The position numbers and the translations under genes were made by a program. The notes beneath the pieces are model-generated. The model was not told the origin of the DNA. It was given only the letters and a program-made list of their open reading frames with translations, and did no database searches. 53,461 nucleotides of DNA from positions 1 through 53,461 of the forward strand of contig CAYRPN010000028.1 in assembly GCA_964426135.1 (NCBI GenBank). Direction: 5' to 3'. Every line of letters starts with the position of its first letter. Position 1 is the first letter of the stretch. Shown here piece by piece: positions 35,772 to 45,047 of this stretch. Origin of the DNA: CAYRPN01 sp964426135. GTDB lineage: Bacteria; Planctomycetota; Phycisphaerae; Phycisphaerales; Phycisphaeraceae.

Positions 35772-35987
35772 ATGACACGAATCGCGATCCTGTCGCTGGC
35801 GGTGACGGCACTGGGCTGGTGCGTCGGCTGTGAGAAGGCGCTCTTTCCACCCAACGCGCCGCGCTCGCAGTACGAGCGCTTTCAATATCAGCGCGAAGGC
35901 TTCACGCCCGAGCAGCAGGAGACGCTGTTTGGAGAAAAGGAAATCGATCTGCGCAGCAGGCTTAAGCCGCTGGGGAGCAAGATTTGA
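35772..35987 (+). CDS. Small putative lipoprotein
   Basis: The 71-residue protein has a hydrophobic signal (RIAILSLAVTALGWCVGC) with Cys20 as the likely lipidated residue. The lipobox is weak, with Cys at -3. The mature part is charged and ends FTPEQQETLFGEKEIDLRSR. I recognise no family. The TAGAAT box and compact signal sequence support a real gene. It is isolated between two GTAG elements. Confidence 0.65.
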   Translation: MTRIAILSLAVTALGWCVGCEKALFPPNAPRSQYERFQYQREGFTPEQQETLFGEKEIDLRSRLKPLGSKI

Positions 35988-36024
35988 GATCGGCGTTGGC
36001 GCTGAGAGAACAGCGATCGGCGAT

Positions 36025-36555
36025 GTAGGGTGCGTCAAGTCCTGATCTTTCCCCACATCTTTGCAACGCGCCGACGCAGGTGTCAGTGGCCTTGTGCCCC
36101 GGAGGGGCAGCGGATTGTAGCCACGGGTGGAGCGCAGTCCGCGTCAGCGGACGGAGCGCAACCCGTGGAAAGCGGATGTCCTTCCTTTTCCTTTTCATTT
36201 CTTCTGCCCCGAAGGGGCAGAGGAATCGGCACGGCAGCACAAAGGCCGACCGGAAAAAAGATTGTGCTTCCACAAGCCTCCTTCACCCCTCCGGGGTGAA
36301 CAAGACACGCTGCACGCTTCCACGGGTTGCGCGACGCCCAAGGCGGCGTCGCTCCACCCGTGGCTACATCCCTGCACCCCTTCGGGGTGAAGAGCATCCA
36401 ATCAAAACCAAATTCCCTCGACAAAAGATGTGGGGAAAGATCAGCGTCAAGTCCGCGCGGACGCACCATCTTCAAACGACACCGTTGAATCGACGAAGTC
36501 CTTTGGCAAAAGGTCGCCATCGGTGCGTCCGCGCCGTGCCTTTGGCGCACCCTAC
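36025..36555. repeat. BIME-like element, GTAG family, interrupted by a MITE
   Basis: The left end GTAGGGTGCGTCAAGTCC (36025-36042) is cut and resumes after the MITE with GCGTCAAGTCCGCGCGGACG. The right end is GCGCACC-CTAC at 36548-36555. Apart from the insertion it is the GGTGCGTC-stem type also found at 22741, 35473 and 42192. Confidence 0.85.
36043..36443. mobile_element. 401-bp MITE with 20-bp terminal inverted repeats
   Basis: The ends TGATCTTTCCCCACATCTTT (36043-36062) and its exact complement (36424-36443) bound the element. GCGTCAAGTCC is present on both sides (36032-36042 and 36444-36454), an 11-bp target duplication. There is no transposase gene. The interior holds nested palindromes: GCCCCGGAGGGGC, CACCCCTCCGGGGTG, CACCCCTTCGGGGTG, and an inverted pair around CCACGGGT...GCG. 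Confidence 0.92.
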
Positions 36556-36567
36556 GCTCTGGGCGGA

Positions 36568-36590
36568 CGACTTGGAAAGTCGTCCCACGG
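36568..36590. repeat. GGACGACTTGGAAAGTCGTCC palindrome
   Basis: A short palindrome (GACGACTT-GG-AAAGTCGTC) just beyond the ftsH stop. The same palindrome occurs at 40727 and at the window's right end. Confidence 0.75.
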
Positions 36591-36592
36591 GG

Positions 36593-38632
36593 TCACGCCG
36601 GACTCGGCAGCGTGCCATGCCCCGGCAGTTCCGGCGGCAGCGCGGGCTTGGGCGCAGCGGGGCGAGCCTTGTCCTGCTCAGCTCGCAGCAGGTCGCTGAC
36701 CGTGGCCTTGCCCAGCGGCTCGCCTTTCATCAGCCGGTCCACTTCCTCGGCGCTGAGCGTTTCATGCCGCAGGAGCGCCTCGGCGACGGCGGCGACTTTA
36801 TCCCAGTTGTCCTCGAGCAACCGCTTGGCGTCGCCATAGGCTTCGTCGATGAGGCGTTTGATTTCCTCGTCCACGATGCGGGCGGTGTCGTCGGAGTATT
36901 CCTTTTCCGGGACGTACATCTCACGATTATCCACGCCTGCCAGATTCACGAAGCCGAGTTTCGGGCTCATGCCCCACTCCAGCACCATGTGGCGTGCGTA
37001 AACGGTGATCATGCGGATGTCCATCGCCGCGCCGCTGCCCATGTCGCCGGTTTTCTTTTCCTCGGCGATGCGGCCGCCGCAGAGCACGCGCATCATCGCC
37101 TTGAGGTAGCGCGCGCCGTAGCCGTAGCGATCCTTTTCCGGCAGGCTCATGGTGGCGCCCAGCGCCTGGCCACGAGGGATGATCGTGACCTTGTGCAGCG
37201 GGTCGGCGTATGGCAGCAGTTTCTGCGCCACCGCGTGGCCGGCTTCGTGATAAGCGGTGGCGATGCGTTCTTCCTCTTCGATCTTCTGGCTCTTGCGCGC
37301 TCGGCCGAACTTCACCTTGTCGCGCGCTTCCTCCAGATCGACCAGTTCCACGTAATCCTTGTTCTGCAAAGTCGCGGCAATCGCGGCCTCATTGATGATC
37401 GCCGCCAGGTCGGCGCCGGAGAACATCGGCGTGCCGCGGGCAATGCGTTCCATGTCCACGTCCGGCCCCATCTTCACCCGCTTGGCGTGAACCTTGAGAA
37501 TCTCGAACCGGCCGCGCACATCCGGCAGCGGCACGGCAATCTGACGATCGAATCGGCCCGGGCGGGTCAGCGCGGGGTCGAGAATATCCACGCGGTTCGT
37601 CGCCGCCATCACGATGACCTGATCGCTGGTATCGAAGCCATCCATCTCAACGAGAATGGCGTTGAGCGTCTGCTCGCGCTCGTCGTGACCGCCGGAGGAG
37701 AACCCGGAACCGCGGCGCCGGCCCACCGCGTCGATTTCATCGAGGAAGATGATGCACGGTGAATTGTCCTTCGCCTGCTTGAAAAGATCGCGCACGCGCG
37801 AGGCGCCCACGCCGACGAACATCTCGACGAAGTCGGAGCCGCTGATGGAATAGAACGGCACTTCGGCTTCGCCGGCGACGGCCTTGGCGAGCAAGGTCTT
37901 GCCGCAACCGGGCGAGCCGACCAGCAGCACGCCGCGTGGCACGCGCCCGCCGAGGCGCTGGAACTTCTTGGGATTCTTGAGGAACTCGATGATCTCGCCG
38001 ACTTCGTCCTTGGCCTCGTCGATGCCCGCCACGTCATTGAGCATCACGGTGCTGTGTTCCTTGTTGATCAGCTTGTGCCGGCTGCGTCCGAAGGAACCGA
38101 GCATGCCTCCCCCGCCGCCCGCGTTGCGGATGGCGCGGAAGAAAAAGAAATACACGAGGAACGCGATGACCAGGAACGGCGCCCAGGAAACGAGAATGCT
38201 GATCCACGGCACGGAGCCGGGGTCTTCCTGCACCTTGACCAGTTCGTGCTTCTTTTCGACGAGCGTCTTGAACCGCTGCTCTTTCGTGTGGTTGCTGACG
38301 ACGACGAACACGCGGTAAGGCGGCGTCGCCTTATCAGGCAGACCGGGCGTTTCCTTTTCCAGTTCGCCGACGAACCGGCTGTCCTCGACGGTCACTGGAC
38401 CCTTGAAATGGTTGCCCACGGCGTATTGCAGGAACTTGTCGAAATCGACCTCCACCGCCTGCCCCGTCGTCTTGGCCATCACGAAGAAAAAGAACAGGCC
38501 CAGGAGGGCAAGCACCAGCCAGCCCATCATGTTGCGGCCGGCAAAGGGCGGGGGCGTGCGCTGAGGCTGACGCTGCGGTGGCTCATCATCACCACCGGGG
38601 CGGCGCGGATCTTGCTGTTTCGGATCTGACAT
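36593..38632 (-). CDS. ftsH: ATP-dependent zinc metalloprotease FtsH
   Basis: FtsH is a membrane-bound hexameric AAA+ protease that degrades misassembled membrane proteins and selected regulators. The 679-residue protein has two transmembrane helices (about 38-54 and 145-170) around a periplasmic domain of ~90 residues. It also shows Walker A GSPGCGKT, Walker B FLDEID, the pore loop and second region of homology, and the zinc site HEAGH at 462-466. The C-terminus is Pro/Ala-rich. ATG 38632 is preferred because AAGGAG lies 5 nt upstream; GTG 38635 is in frame. Confidence 0.97.
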   Translation of the reverse strand: MSDPKQQDPRRPGGDDEPPQRQPQRTPPPFAGRNMMGWLVLALLGLFFFFVMAKTTGQAVEVDFDKFLQYAVGNHFKGPVTVEDSRFVGELEKETPGLPDKATPPYRVFVVVSNHTKEQRFKTLVEKKHELVKVQEDPGSVPWISILVSWAPFLVIAFLVYFFFFRAIRNAGGGGGMLGSFGRSRHKLINKEHSTVMLNDVAGIDEAKDEVGEIIEFLKNPKKFQRLGGRVPRGVLLVGSPGCGKTLLAKAVAGEAEVPFYSISGSDFVEMFVGVGASRVRDLFKQAKDNSPCIIFLDEIDAVGRRRGSGFSSGGHDEREQTLNAILVEMDGFDTSDQVIVMAATNRVDILDPALTRPGRFDRQIAVPLPDVRGRFEILKVHAKRVKMGPDVDMERIARGTPMFSGADLAAIINEAAIAATLQNKDYVELVDLEEARDKVKFGRARKSQKIEEEERIATAYHEAGHAVAQKLLPYADPLHKVTIIPRGQALGATMSLPEKDRYGYGARYLKAMMRVLCGGRIAEEKKTGDMGSGAAMDIRMITVYARHMVLEWGMSPKLGFVNLAGVDNREMYVPEKEYSDDTARIVDEEIKRLIDEAYGDAKRLLEDNWDKVAAVAEALLRHETLSAEEVDRLMKGEPLGKATVSDLLRAEQDKARPAAPKPALPPELPGHGTLPSPA

Positions 38633-38741
38633 CACGGCTCCTTATCGGACCAGTTTGCGGCCAACGATTCTAGGCTCTTCGAGCCGCATTTCTTCTTTAT
38701 CGAGCCAACGGCGGGAGAAATCCACTCGATCCAGTTCCGTC

Positions 38742-38848
38742 GTAGGGTGGGGTGAGTCTGCGAACCCCACCACGATCAACACGATGCGCGGCCCGCGATC
38801 GAAACCAATCGGCGGAATGGTGGGGTTCGCGGACTCACCCCACCCTAC
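38742..38848. repeat. BIME-like element, GTAG family (GGTGGGGT stem)
   Basis: GTAG-GGTGGGGT, loop GAGTCTGCGA and ACCCCACC form the left hairpin. The mirror ends with CACCCCACC-CTAC. It lies between the LptE-like stop and the ftsH start. Confidence 0.82.
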
Positions 38849-38883
38849 GCCGGCATCGACCCGCAAGCATCGACCCACAAGCA

Positions 38884-39420
38884 TCACCAGCCCGCCTGCA
38901 GCGAACTCACCATATCCCGGGCCAACTGCTGCACCGCCTGGTGCTGGGCGATTTCGAACGGTTCGCCGACGGGCTGAGCGGTCACCGTCCTACCTACGCC
39001 TGCGAATCCCTTGCGGTTCCGCAGCGACTCGCTGGTCCGGGCGTTTTTCCATTCGTAGTTCACGACCACCGCCACTTCCATTTCCTGCGGCAGGCCGCCG
39101 GTGGATCGCCGACTGAGCATTCGCTGCTCGATCGCGGTGATTGTGCCGGTGAAGATGGTGTCCGCCTCGCCGCTCTTGACGACTTTGTACGGCGTGCGGA
39201 GTTCGATCTCCTTGATGAGCGCTTCGGTGAGATCGAACTCGACATCGCGGTAAGCCGTGCGATTCTCCAGAATGGGCACGGCGACGGTGCGGTATTCCTT
39301 CGGAAACAGCGGCACGTGGCTGTAGCCGCAGCCGGCCAAAGCCAGCACGAAAAACATCACGCACCAGCCAAGGCCGGCGGTGGTCCGAGCACGACGAAAA
39401 TGAGAAATCGGTGGACTCAC
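38884..39420 (-). CDS. LptE-like outer-membrane lipoprotein
   Basis: The ~178-residue protein has a basic start, a hydrophobic segment and a lipobox ending in LALAGC (Cys31). The mature domain has VAVPILENRTAYRDVEFDLT and a conserved ALIKEIELRTPYKVV, as in LptE-family lipoproteins that plug LptD during LPS export. GTG 39420 is chosen because it overlaps the stop of the BamD-like gene (GTGA) and gives a complete signal peptide. No LptD is in the window. The assignment as LptE-like is by pattern only. Confidence 0.8.
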   Translation of the reverse strand: MSPPISHFRRARTTAGLGWCVMFFVLALAGCGYSHVPLFPKEYRTVAVPILENRTAYRDVEFDLTEALIKEIELRTPYKVVKSGEADTIFTGTITAIEQRMLSRRSTGGLPQEMEVAVVVNYEWKNARTSESLRNRKGFAGVGRTVTAQPVGEPFEIAQHQAVQQLARDMVSSLQAGW

Positions 39421-40556
39421 TTGGGTTGGTCGCCGGGAGCGGGCGCCGGCTTGTCGCCGGCGGGAGGAACGGGGGCGTCCGGTTTCTTCGCGGGCTCTCC
39501 GGTTGACGACGCGTCGCGTGCCTCTTCGGGTTTGCCTTTGCCTTCGAGCAGTGCCCGGGTCTTCGGATCGATCTGCGCAAGCTTCTGCATCGCGGCTTCG
39601 GCTGCGGCGGTGCGCGGGAAGTCCTGTGCCACGCGCTTGTAGAGATAAGCCGCGCTGAAGTTCTTCCCCTTCGTCTCGTACCACTGAGCGGTGTAGTAAG
39701 CCTTGAGCGCCAGCGATTCATCGATGCGCACGATCAGGGCATCGGCGCCCAGACGCTCGGCGGAAGACGGATACTCCGCCTGGTACGCCTTGAGCCTGGC
39801 GCCTGCTTCGAGCAGGCCGGTGGGGTCGTAGCGCGGACCTTTGAAGGTGGCGAGGCTGGCCTGAATCTGTCGCCGCATGGCCTGCTCGCGGTGCAGGCTG
39901 TTGGGATAGTTCTGCAAAAACAGGTCGTAAGCCGTCGCAGCCTGATGCATCACGGCCGTGTCGTAGTAATAGTTCGCCAGCGCCAGGCTCGCGCGTTCGC
40001 CGATCTCGCTGCCGGGGGCGCGCTCCTGGATGCGGATGAAAAGTTCCTCGCCCTCGCCGCTGGCGTCGAGGATCTCCATGCCCCAGAGCTTGCGCTTGAC
40101 GCCGGCGGCAAACAGTTTGGCGATGCGGAACTCCCGCTCCAGCGCGGCATGAAAATGCTCGGAACTGGGAAAGCTGCGGATCAGGTACTCGTAATCGAAC
40201 AGCGAATCGTAGTAATCGCGCTGCTCCATCTTCGCATCGCCGCGCAGGAGGTAAGCGCGGTCGATCAGGGGATGGTTGGGGTGCTGCTCGATCCACTCAT
40301 CGGCGAGATCCTCGGCATCGCCCGGTTCCTTGTCTGCCAGCGCCTTGCGGATCGCGTCGATCTTGCCCTCGGGCGACTTGGGATCGTGAACCGGTTGCTG
40401 CTGGAACTTGCCCTGGTCATCGAGCCGGCGCATCTCCTGCGCGGAGGCCCCCGTCGTCAATGACAGCAACGCCGCCGCGACGATGGCCGTCCACGATCGC
40501 GCCGCCGTTCGCAGGATTCCGCATGTCGTCCGCAGATCGCAACACCAAGCCAGCAT
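39417..40556 (-). CDS. BamD/YfiO-like tetratricopeptide protein
   Basis: The 379-residue protein has a long signal region (SWTAIVAAALLSLTTGASAQ) and several TPR-like helical pairs: ADEWIEQHPNHPLIDRAYLL, YLIRSFPSSEHFHAALER, YDLFLQNYPNSLHREQAMRR and KRVAQDFPRTAAAEAAMQK. This YP.S..RE spacing is typical of the outer-membrane assembly factor BamD. No lipobox Cys follows the signal, unlike canonical BamD. The C-terminus is Lys/Pro-rich. GGAGG lies 6 nt before the ATG. The LptE-like gene overlaps its stop, suggesting one outer-membrane assembly operon. Confidence 0.82.
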   Translation of the reverse strand: MLAWCCDLRTTCGILRTAARSWTAIVAAALLSLTTGASAQEMRRLDDQGKFQQQPVHDPKSPEGKIDAIRKALADKEPGDAEDLADEWIEQHPNHPLIDRAYLLRGDAKMEQRDYYDSLFDYEYLIRSFPSSEHFHAALEREFRIAKLFAAGVKRKLWGMEILDASGEGEELFIRIQERAPGSEIGERASLALANYYYDTAVMHQAATAYDLFLQNYPNSLHREQAMRRQIQASLATFKGPRYDPTGLLEAGARLKAYQAEYPSSAERLGADALIVRIDESLALKAYYTAQWYETKGKNFSAAYLYKRVAQDFPRTAAAEAAMQKLAQIDPKTRALLEGKGKPEEARDASSTGEPAKKPDAPVPPAGDKPAPAPGDQPK

Positions 40557-40726
40557 GAAAGCCTCCGATCGAACGGGCCATGATACGGGTGAGCGGAGAA
40601 GCGAGCAACGGGCGAGAGAGTTGATCCATTCTCTGGGGGTGCGCCAATTCTTCCGGGGCTTGCATTCCGGCCCCTCTCCCTCTCAGGATCCGTGCAGGAT
40701 CAACATCGCATGTGGGACGACATGTG

Positions 40727-40795
40727 GGACGACTTTCCAAGTCGTCCGGCTGGGAGCGAAGCGATTCGAATCTGCGGAGCTGAGCTTGCACGGCT
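40727..40795. repeat. GGACGACTTTCC-type dispersed repeat, inverted copy at window end
   Basis: Starts with the GGACGACTTTCCAAGTCGTCC-type palindrome and continues with CTGGGAGCGAAGCGATTCGA. About 69 bp match the complement of 53391-53461 at roughly 90%. The rest of the gap 40557-40982 shows no gene; a TATGAT at about 40897 could be the -10 box of the next gene. Confidence 0.8.
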
Positions 40796-40982
40796 CCTTA
40801 GATTCTGACCCTGCCACTTCTACGCGCGGCGCACAGAACCGCGGCGACGGCGGATGTCGCCCCGAACCGGCATTCGAGCCAGGAACCGCCCGTCCTGTAT
40901 GATGCCCCGCGCGGGAAACTTCGCCCAACCGCCAACCGCCGCCCTGCAAACGACCGATAGGTTTAATCCCAGGAGATTTCCG

Positions 40983-42173
40983 ATGACGACCGAATCACCC
41001 GTCGTCAACATGCGGGTTCACCTCTACGGCGTGCAGGGCAGCGGCTCCGTCTTTCCGTCCCGAGCGGAGCGACTGGCCTATCAGGAACTGACCGACCTGG
41101 ACCTGCTCACCAATGTCTTTGTCGACCTGGGCAGGCGCTGCGATTCCAACGGCAGACTCCGCCAGACCCTGACAGAAATCCTCAACGGGCCGATGGATCG
41201 CCAGCATCTGATGGCGTACCGCCGGACGATGCCGTTCATCGATCCGCGCGTCTACGGCGGATGGACGACCTGCGTCCACGTCGAGACGTCCGACGGCCAC
41301 GACTTCGTCCTCGATTGCGGCTCCGGCTTCCGCAACTGCGCCAAGGCGGTGCAGGCCAAGTGGGGCGCCAGGACCGAGCGGCATCTGCATGTCTTCGGCA
41401 GCCATTCGCATCTCGATCACACCGAGGGTTTCGACCAGGCCGCCGTCTGCTTCGATGGCCGCAATCACCTGCACATCTACGGCAATGTGCAGTTCCTCAA
41501 GGCGCTGGATGTGCACCTGGGCATCTTCTCGCATCACGTGGCGGACGACGTGCGCGGCGTGCAGACGCCGATTCACTTCGCCATGATGCCGGCTCACTTT
41601 GACGCCTGTGAAATTCGCGATCTGAACCGTCAGCCTGCGCGAACTGAAAACGAACTTGCCCAGAGGCAACACCACATCGGCGATCCGATCCGCATCGGCG
41701 AAACCACCATCACCGCCTTCGAAGTCTGCCATCCCGCGCCCTGCCTCGCGTATCGCTTCGAACATCACGGCAAGGTGTTCGTGTTCTGCACCGATCATGA
41801 ACTGCGCCACGGCGACGACGACGCGGCGCCCGCCCTGATCGCCAGCCGCGCCGCCGAGGAGCGCGTCCGTCAGCACGCCGGCGGCGCCGACCTGCTCTAT
41901 CGCGACGGCCAGTATTTCCGCGTGGAATACGACGGCATCCAGGGCATCGGCAGCACCGGCGCGGTGCCGCGCGTCGGCTGGGGCCACAGTTGCATCGAGG
42001 ATGTCCGCGACATGGCCCGCGACTGCGCCGTCAAGCGCACGCTCATCGGCCATCACGATCCCAACCGCGAATGGTCCGAGCGGAACTGGATCGACTCCAC
42101 CCTGGCGCGCAGCGCCGGCGCCGGCGACGCCCACGTCGAACTGGCCCGCGCGGAAACGTCGTACGATTTGTGA
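40983..42173 (+). CDS. Metallo-beta-lactamase-fold hydrolase
   Basis: The 396-residue protein carries the MBL signature HSHLDH (141-146) preceded by a beta-strand (HLHVFGS). A second His/Asp set includes CHPAP, FCTDHE and the late GHHDP motif, so both metals can be bound. The start GVQGSGSVFPS and GGWTTCVHVE are like the PhnP/RNase Z-type phosphodiesterase branch. It is longer than usual because of an N-terminal helical stretch (residues 30-75). AGGAG is upstream of the ATG. Substrate unknown. Confidence 0.85.
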   Translation: MTTESPVVNMRVHLYGVQGSGSVFPSRAERLAYQELTDLDLLTNVFVDLGRRCDSNGRLRQTLTEILNGPMDRQHLMAYRRTMPFIDPRVYGGWTTCVHVETSDGHDFVLDCGSGFRNCAKAVQAKWGARTERHLHVFGSHSHLDHTEGFDQAAVCFDGRNHLHIYGNVQFLKALDVHLGIFSHHVADDVRGVQTPIHFAMMPAHFDACEIRDLNRQPARTENELAQRQHHIGDPIRIGETTITAFEVCHPAPCLAYRFEHHGKVFVFCTDHELRHGDDDAAPALIASRAAEERVRQHAGGADLLYRDGQYFRVEYDGIQGIGSTGAVPRVGWGHSCIEDVRDMARDCAVKRTLIGHHDPNREWSERNWIDSTLARSAGAGDAHVELARAETSYDL

Positions 42174-42191
42174 GCTGCGCCGCCATTCACC

Positions 42192-42350
42192 GTAGGGTGC
42201 GTCAAGTCCGCGCGGACGCACCGCGTTGCGTCAACGATTCAACGAATCGCCTCCACGTTGCCCGTTGCGCAATCGCCGCGCAAGCGCCGCGCATCCGCCG
42301 CGTTTGCCGTCAAACGTGGTGCGTCCGCGCAGAGCCCTGACGCACCCTAC
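42192..42350. repeat. BIME-like element, GTAG family (GGTGCGTC stem)
   Basis: GTAG-GGTGCGTC at the left and GACGCACC-CTAC at the right, spacer about 100 bp. It begins 18 bp after the MBL stop. The remaining gap holds a TAGTAT at about 42438 that may be the -10 box of the VIT-VWA gene. Confidence 0.85.
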
Positions 42351-42484
42351 GCGTACAAGCGCATTTCGTGCTTGTTTTCAAGACCTTTTCGCATTTCCCT
42401 AGTTACACTCGCCTTACACACCTCGCTCACGCTTCGTCGTAGTATTGTCCGACGAAGAAACAGTACTCCACCGCGAGGTGCTCC

Positions 42485-44842
42485 ATGACCCATCGCATCG
42501 CTCCGACAACCATTCACACGATCCTTGCAGCCGCCGCGATCCTGCTCGCCGCGCTCGCGCCCTTGTCGCGCGTCGCTTCGACGCAGGCGCAGGTCTCCTC
42601 CTCCGGCGTGCCGCATGCGCACTCCACCAAGATGCGGGCCCTGCACCCCAGCTACGTCGTGCCGCAGTGGCGGGCCGTCGCGCCGCAGCCGGGGCAGGTC
42701 GTCATGACGCAGGTGGATGTGAGCGTCAGCATCGTCGAGCAGATCGCCACGACGGTGATGGACATCAGCCTGCAGAACACCGGCAACTCGCGCCTGGAGT
42801 CGGAGCTGATCGTGCCCGTGCCTGACGATGCCGTGGTTCGCGGCTTCACCTTCGCCGGCGCCCCCGGCGCCGGAAAAGAGCCGACCGCCGAGCTGCTTCG
42901 CAAGCAGGACGCCCGCGCGATTTACGACGCCATCGTGCGCCAGAGCCGCGACCCCGCGCTCTTGGAGTTCGTCGGCAACAGCCTGATCCGTTCCAGTGTG
43001 TTCCCGGTGGAGCCGCGCGGCACGCAGAAGGTCCGCCTGACATATGAAACGCTGCTGCCCGCCGAAGGGCCGCGCGTCGATTACGTGCTGCCGCGCAGCG
43101 AATCGGTGGAATACGCGGTGCCGTGGAATGTCACGGTGAGCGTCAAGGCGAAGAAGCCGATCTCCACCGTGTATTCGCCCAGCCACAAGATCGAAACGAT
43201 TCGGCGGAACAACGACAACGTCGCCGTGCGCATCGCGCCGGACGCCACGCGCGAACCCGGCGCGTTCCGCCTGTCGTACCTCACCGAGAGCGACGGCGTC
43301 ACCGCGTCCATGTTCTCCTACCCCGATCCGAAATCCGGCGGCGGCTATTTCCTGCTGCTAGCCGGGCTGCCGGGCAAACCGATCGACCACGACAAGAAGG
43401 TCGGCCTGAAACGCGAGATCACGCTGGTCATCGATCGCTCCGGCTCCATGAACGGCGAGAAAATCGAGCAGGCACGCGAAGCCGCGCAGCAGGTCGTCGC
43501 CGGTCTCGATGACGGCGAAGCGTTCAACATCATTCTCTACAACGAGGCGGTGGAATCCTTCGCCAACGCGCCCGTCGTCAAGAGCGACGAAACCGCCAAG
43601 GCCGCCCGCGAATACATCAAGGCCATGAAAGCTCGCGGCGGCACCAACATCCACGACTCGCTGCTCGAAGCGCTGCGCCCCAAGCCCATGCAGGGATTCC
43701 TGCCCATCGTGCTCTTCCTCACCGACGGCCTGCCCACCGTGGGCCAGACCAGTGAAAAATCCATCCGCGACATGGCGGTCAAGGCGAATCGCTACGACCG
43801 GCGCGTTTTCACCTTCGGCGTGGGCACCGATGTCAATACGCCGCTCTTGGAGAAGATCGCGTTTGAAACCCGCGCGACCTCGACGTTCGTGCTGCCGAAG
43901 GAAGACGTGGAAGTGAAAGTCTCGCAGGTGTTCAAGCGGCTCAGCGGCCCCGTCCTCGCCGGCACGACCGTCAAAGCGATGGGCCTGACCGGCCAACCCG
44001 CCAACGGCCGCGTGATGGACATGCTGCCCACGAAATTGCCCGACATGTTCGACGGCGATCAGCTTGTGCTCTTGGGTCGATATGTGGGCGAAGAGCCGAT
44101 CGAGTTCCAGATCAGCGGCAATTTCCTGGGCGCGGCGAAGGCATTCAAGTTCACTTTCCAGCCCGCGGCGGCGACGGTGAAGAACGCCTTCGTCCCGCGC
44201 CTGTGGGCCAGCCGAAAAATCGGCGACCTGGTGGATGCCATCCGCCAGCTCGGCGCCGAAGCCGGCGCCATCCCCGGCGGGCCGCCGCCCACCGCCGCCG
44301 CGAATGATCCGCGCTTGAAGGAGCTGATCGATGAAGTCGTCCGCCTCTCCACCGAGTTCGGCATCCTGACGGAATACACCGCGTTCCTCGCCCGTGAAGG
44401 CACGGATCTATCCAAGAAGGAACTGGTCTACCGGGCGACGCGCGACAACTTCATCGACCGCGCCTGGAACTGCCGCAGCGGACTCGCCTCGGTAAACCAG
44501 GAAGAGAACGGCAAGTTCCAGAAAGCGCAGTCCTACCTGAACAGCGGCAACACTTATTTCGATGAGAACCTGAACAAGGTTTCCATCTCGAGCGTCCAAC
44601 AGGTGAACGACCGCGCGTTCTACAAACGCGGCAACGCCTGGATCGACAGCGAAGCCATCGACAAGAACGTGAAGCCCAAGCGCACCATCGAGTTCGGCTC
44701 CGCCGAGTTCGCGACGTTGCTGGAGCGCCTCGCCAAGGAAGGCCGCAACGGCTGCGTGTCGCTGAAGGGCGATGTGTTGCTGATGGTCGACGGCGAACCG
44801 GTGCTGGTGCGGGCGGCGGCGCCGGAAGCGCATGCGAAATGA
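42485..44842 (+). CDS. Secreted VIT and von Willebrand A domain protein
   Basis: The 785-residue protein has a signal peptide (IHTILAAAAILLAALAPLSR) and a VIT domain (about 65-195; TTVMDISLQNTGNSRLESEL, TAELLRKQDARAIYDAIVRQ). A VWA domain follows with metal site DRSGSMNGEK (Asp317), GGTNIHDSL and FLTDGLPTVG. It resembles inter-alpha-trypsin-inhibitor heavy chains. Such proteins bind extracellular or periplasmic partners through the metal site. The last ~250 residues are less conserved. GAGG lies about 8 nt upstream of ATG. Two further VWA proteins follow. Confidence 0.92.
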   Translation: MTHRIAPTTIHTILAAAAILLAALAPLSRVASTQAQVSSSGVPHAHSTKMRALHPSYVVPQWRAVAPQPGQVVMTQVDVSVSIVEQIATTVMDISLQNTGNSRLESELIVPVPDDAVVRGFTFAGAPGAGKEPTAELLRKQDARAIYDAIVRQSRDPALLEFVGNSLIRSSVFPVEPRGTQKVRLTYETLLPAEGPRVDYVLPRSESVEYAVPWNVTVSVKAKKPISTVYSPSHKIETIRRNNDNVAVRIAPDATREPGAFRLSYLTESDGVTASMFSYPDPKSGGGYFLLLAGLPGKPIDHDKKVGLKREITLVIDRSGSMNGEKIEQAREAAQQVVAGLDDGEAFNIILYNEAVESFANAPVVKSDETAKAAREYIKAMKARGGTNIHDSLLEALRPKPMQGFLPIVLFLTDGLPTVGQTSEKSIRDMAVKANRYDRRVFTFGVGTDVNTPLLEKIAFETRATSTFVLPKEDVEVKVSQVFKRLSGPVLAGTTVKAMGLTGQPANGRVMDMLPTKLPDMFDGDQLVLLGRYVGEEPIEFQISGNFLGAAKAFKFTFQPAAATVKNAFVPRLWASRKIGDLVDAIRQLGAEAGAIPGGPPPTAAANDPRLKELIDEVVRLSTEFGILTEYTAFLAREGTDLSKKELVYRATRDNFIDRAWNCRSGLASVNQEENGKFQKAQSYLNSGNTYFDENLNKVSISSVQQVNDRAFYKRGNAWIDSEAIDKNVKPKRTIEFGSAEFATLLERLAKEGRNGCVSLKGDVLLMVDGEPVLVRAAAPEAHAK

Positions 44843-44856
44843 ACAGGCGACACGAA

Positions 44857-44957
44857 TGTCTAGTGTCGAATGTCTAGTGTTGAATGTCTATGTGAACGAC
44901 GGCGCGCAAGTCCGCGATTCAACATTCGACACTCGAAACTAGACATTAAACATTCGC
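44857..44957. repeat. GAATGTCTAGTGT-type short repeats in inverted orientation
   Basis: Units such as TCTAGTGTCGAATG (44857-44890) recur as their complements CATTCGACACTCGAAACTAG (44920-44945). The two halves can pair around a spacer that contains GTCCGCG, the GTAG-element loop core. Confidence 0.75.
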
Positions 44958-44969
44958 CTTTGCTTCCCC

Positions 44970-45005
44970 GTAGGGTGGAGTTCGCCGAGCCTCACCCCAC
45001 CCTAC
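44970..45005. repeat. Single REP-like hairpin, GTAG family
   Basis: GTAGGGTGG at the left and CCACCCTAC at the right enclose a short imperfect stem, a minimal 36-bp form of the GTAG element. Confidence 0.7.
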
Positions 45006-45047
45006 GCAAGACACCGTTGAGCGCGTCCATTCGACAAGGATCAACCC

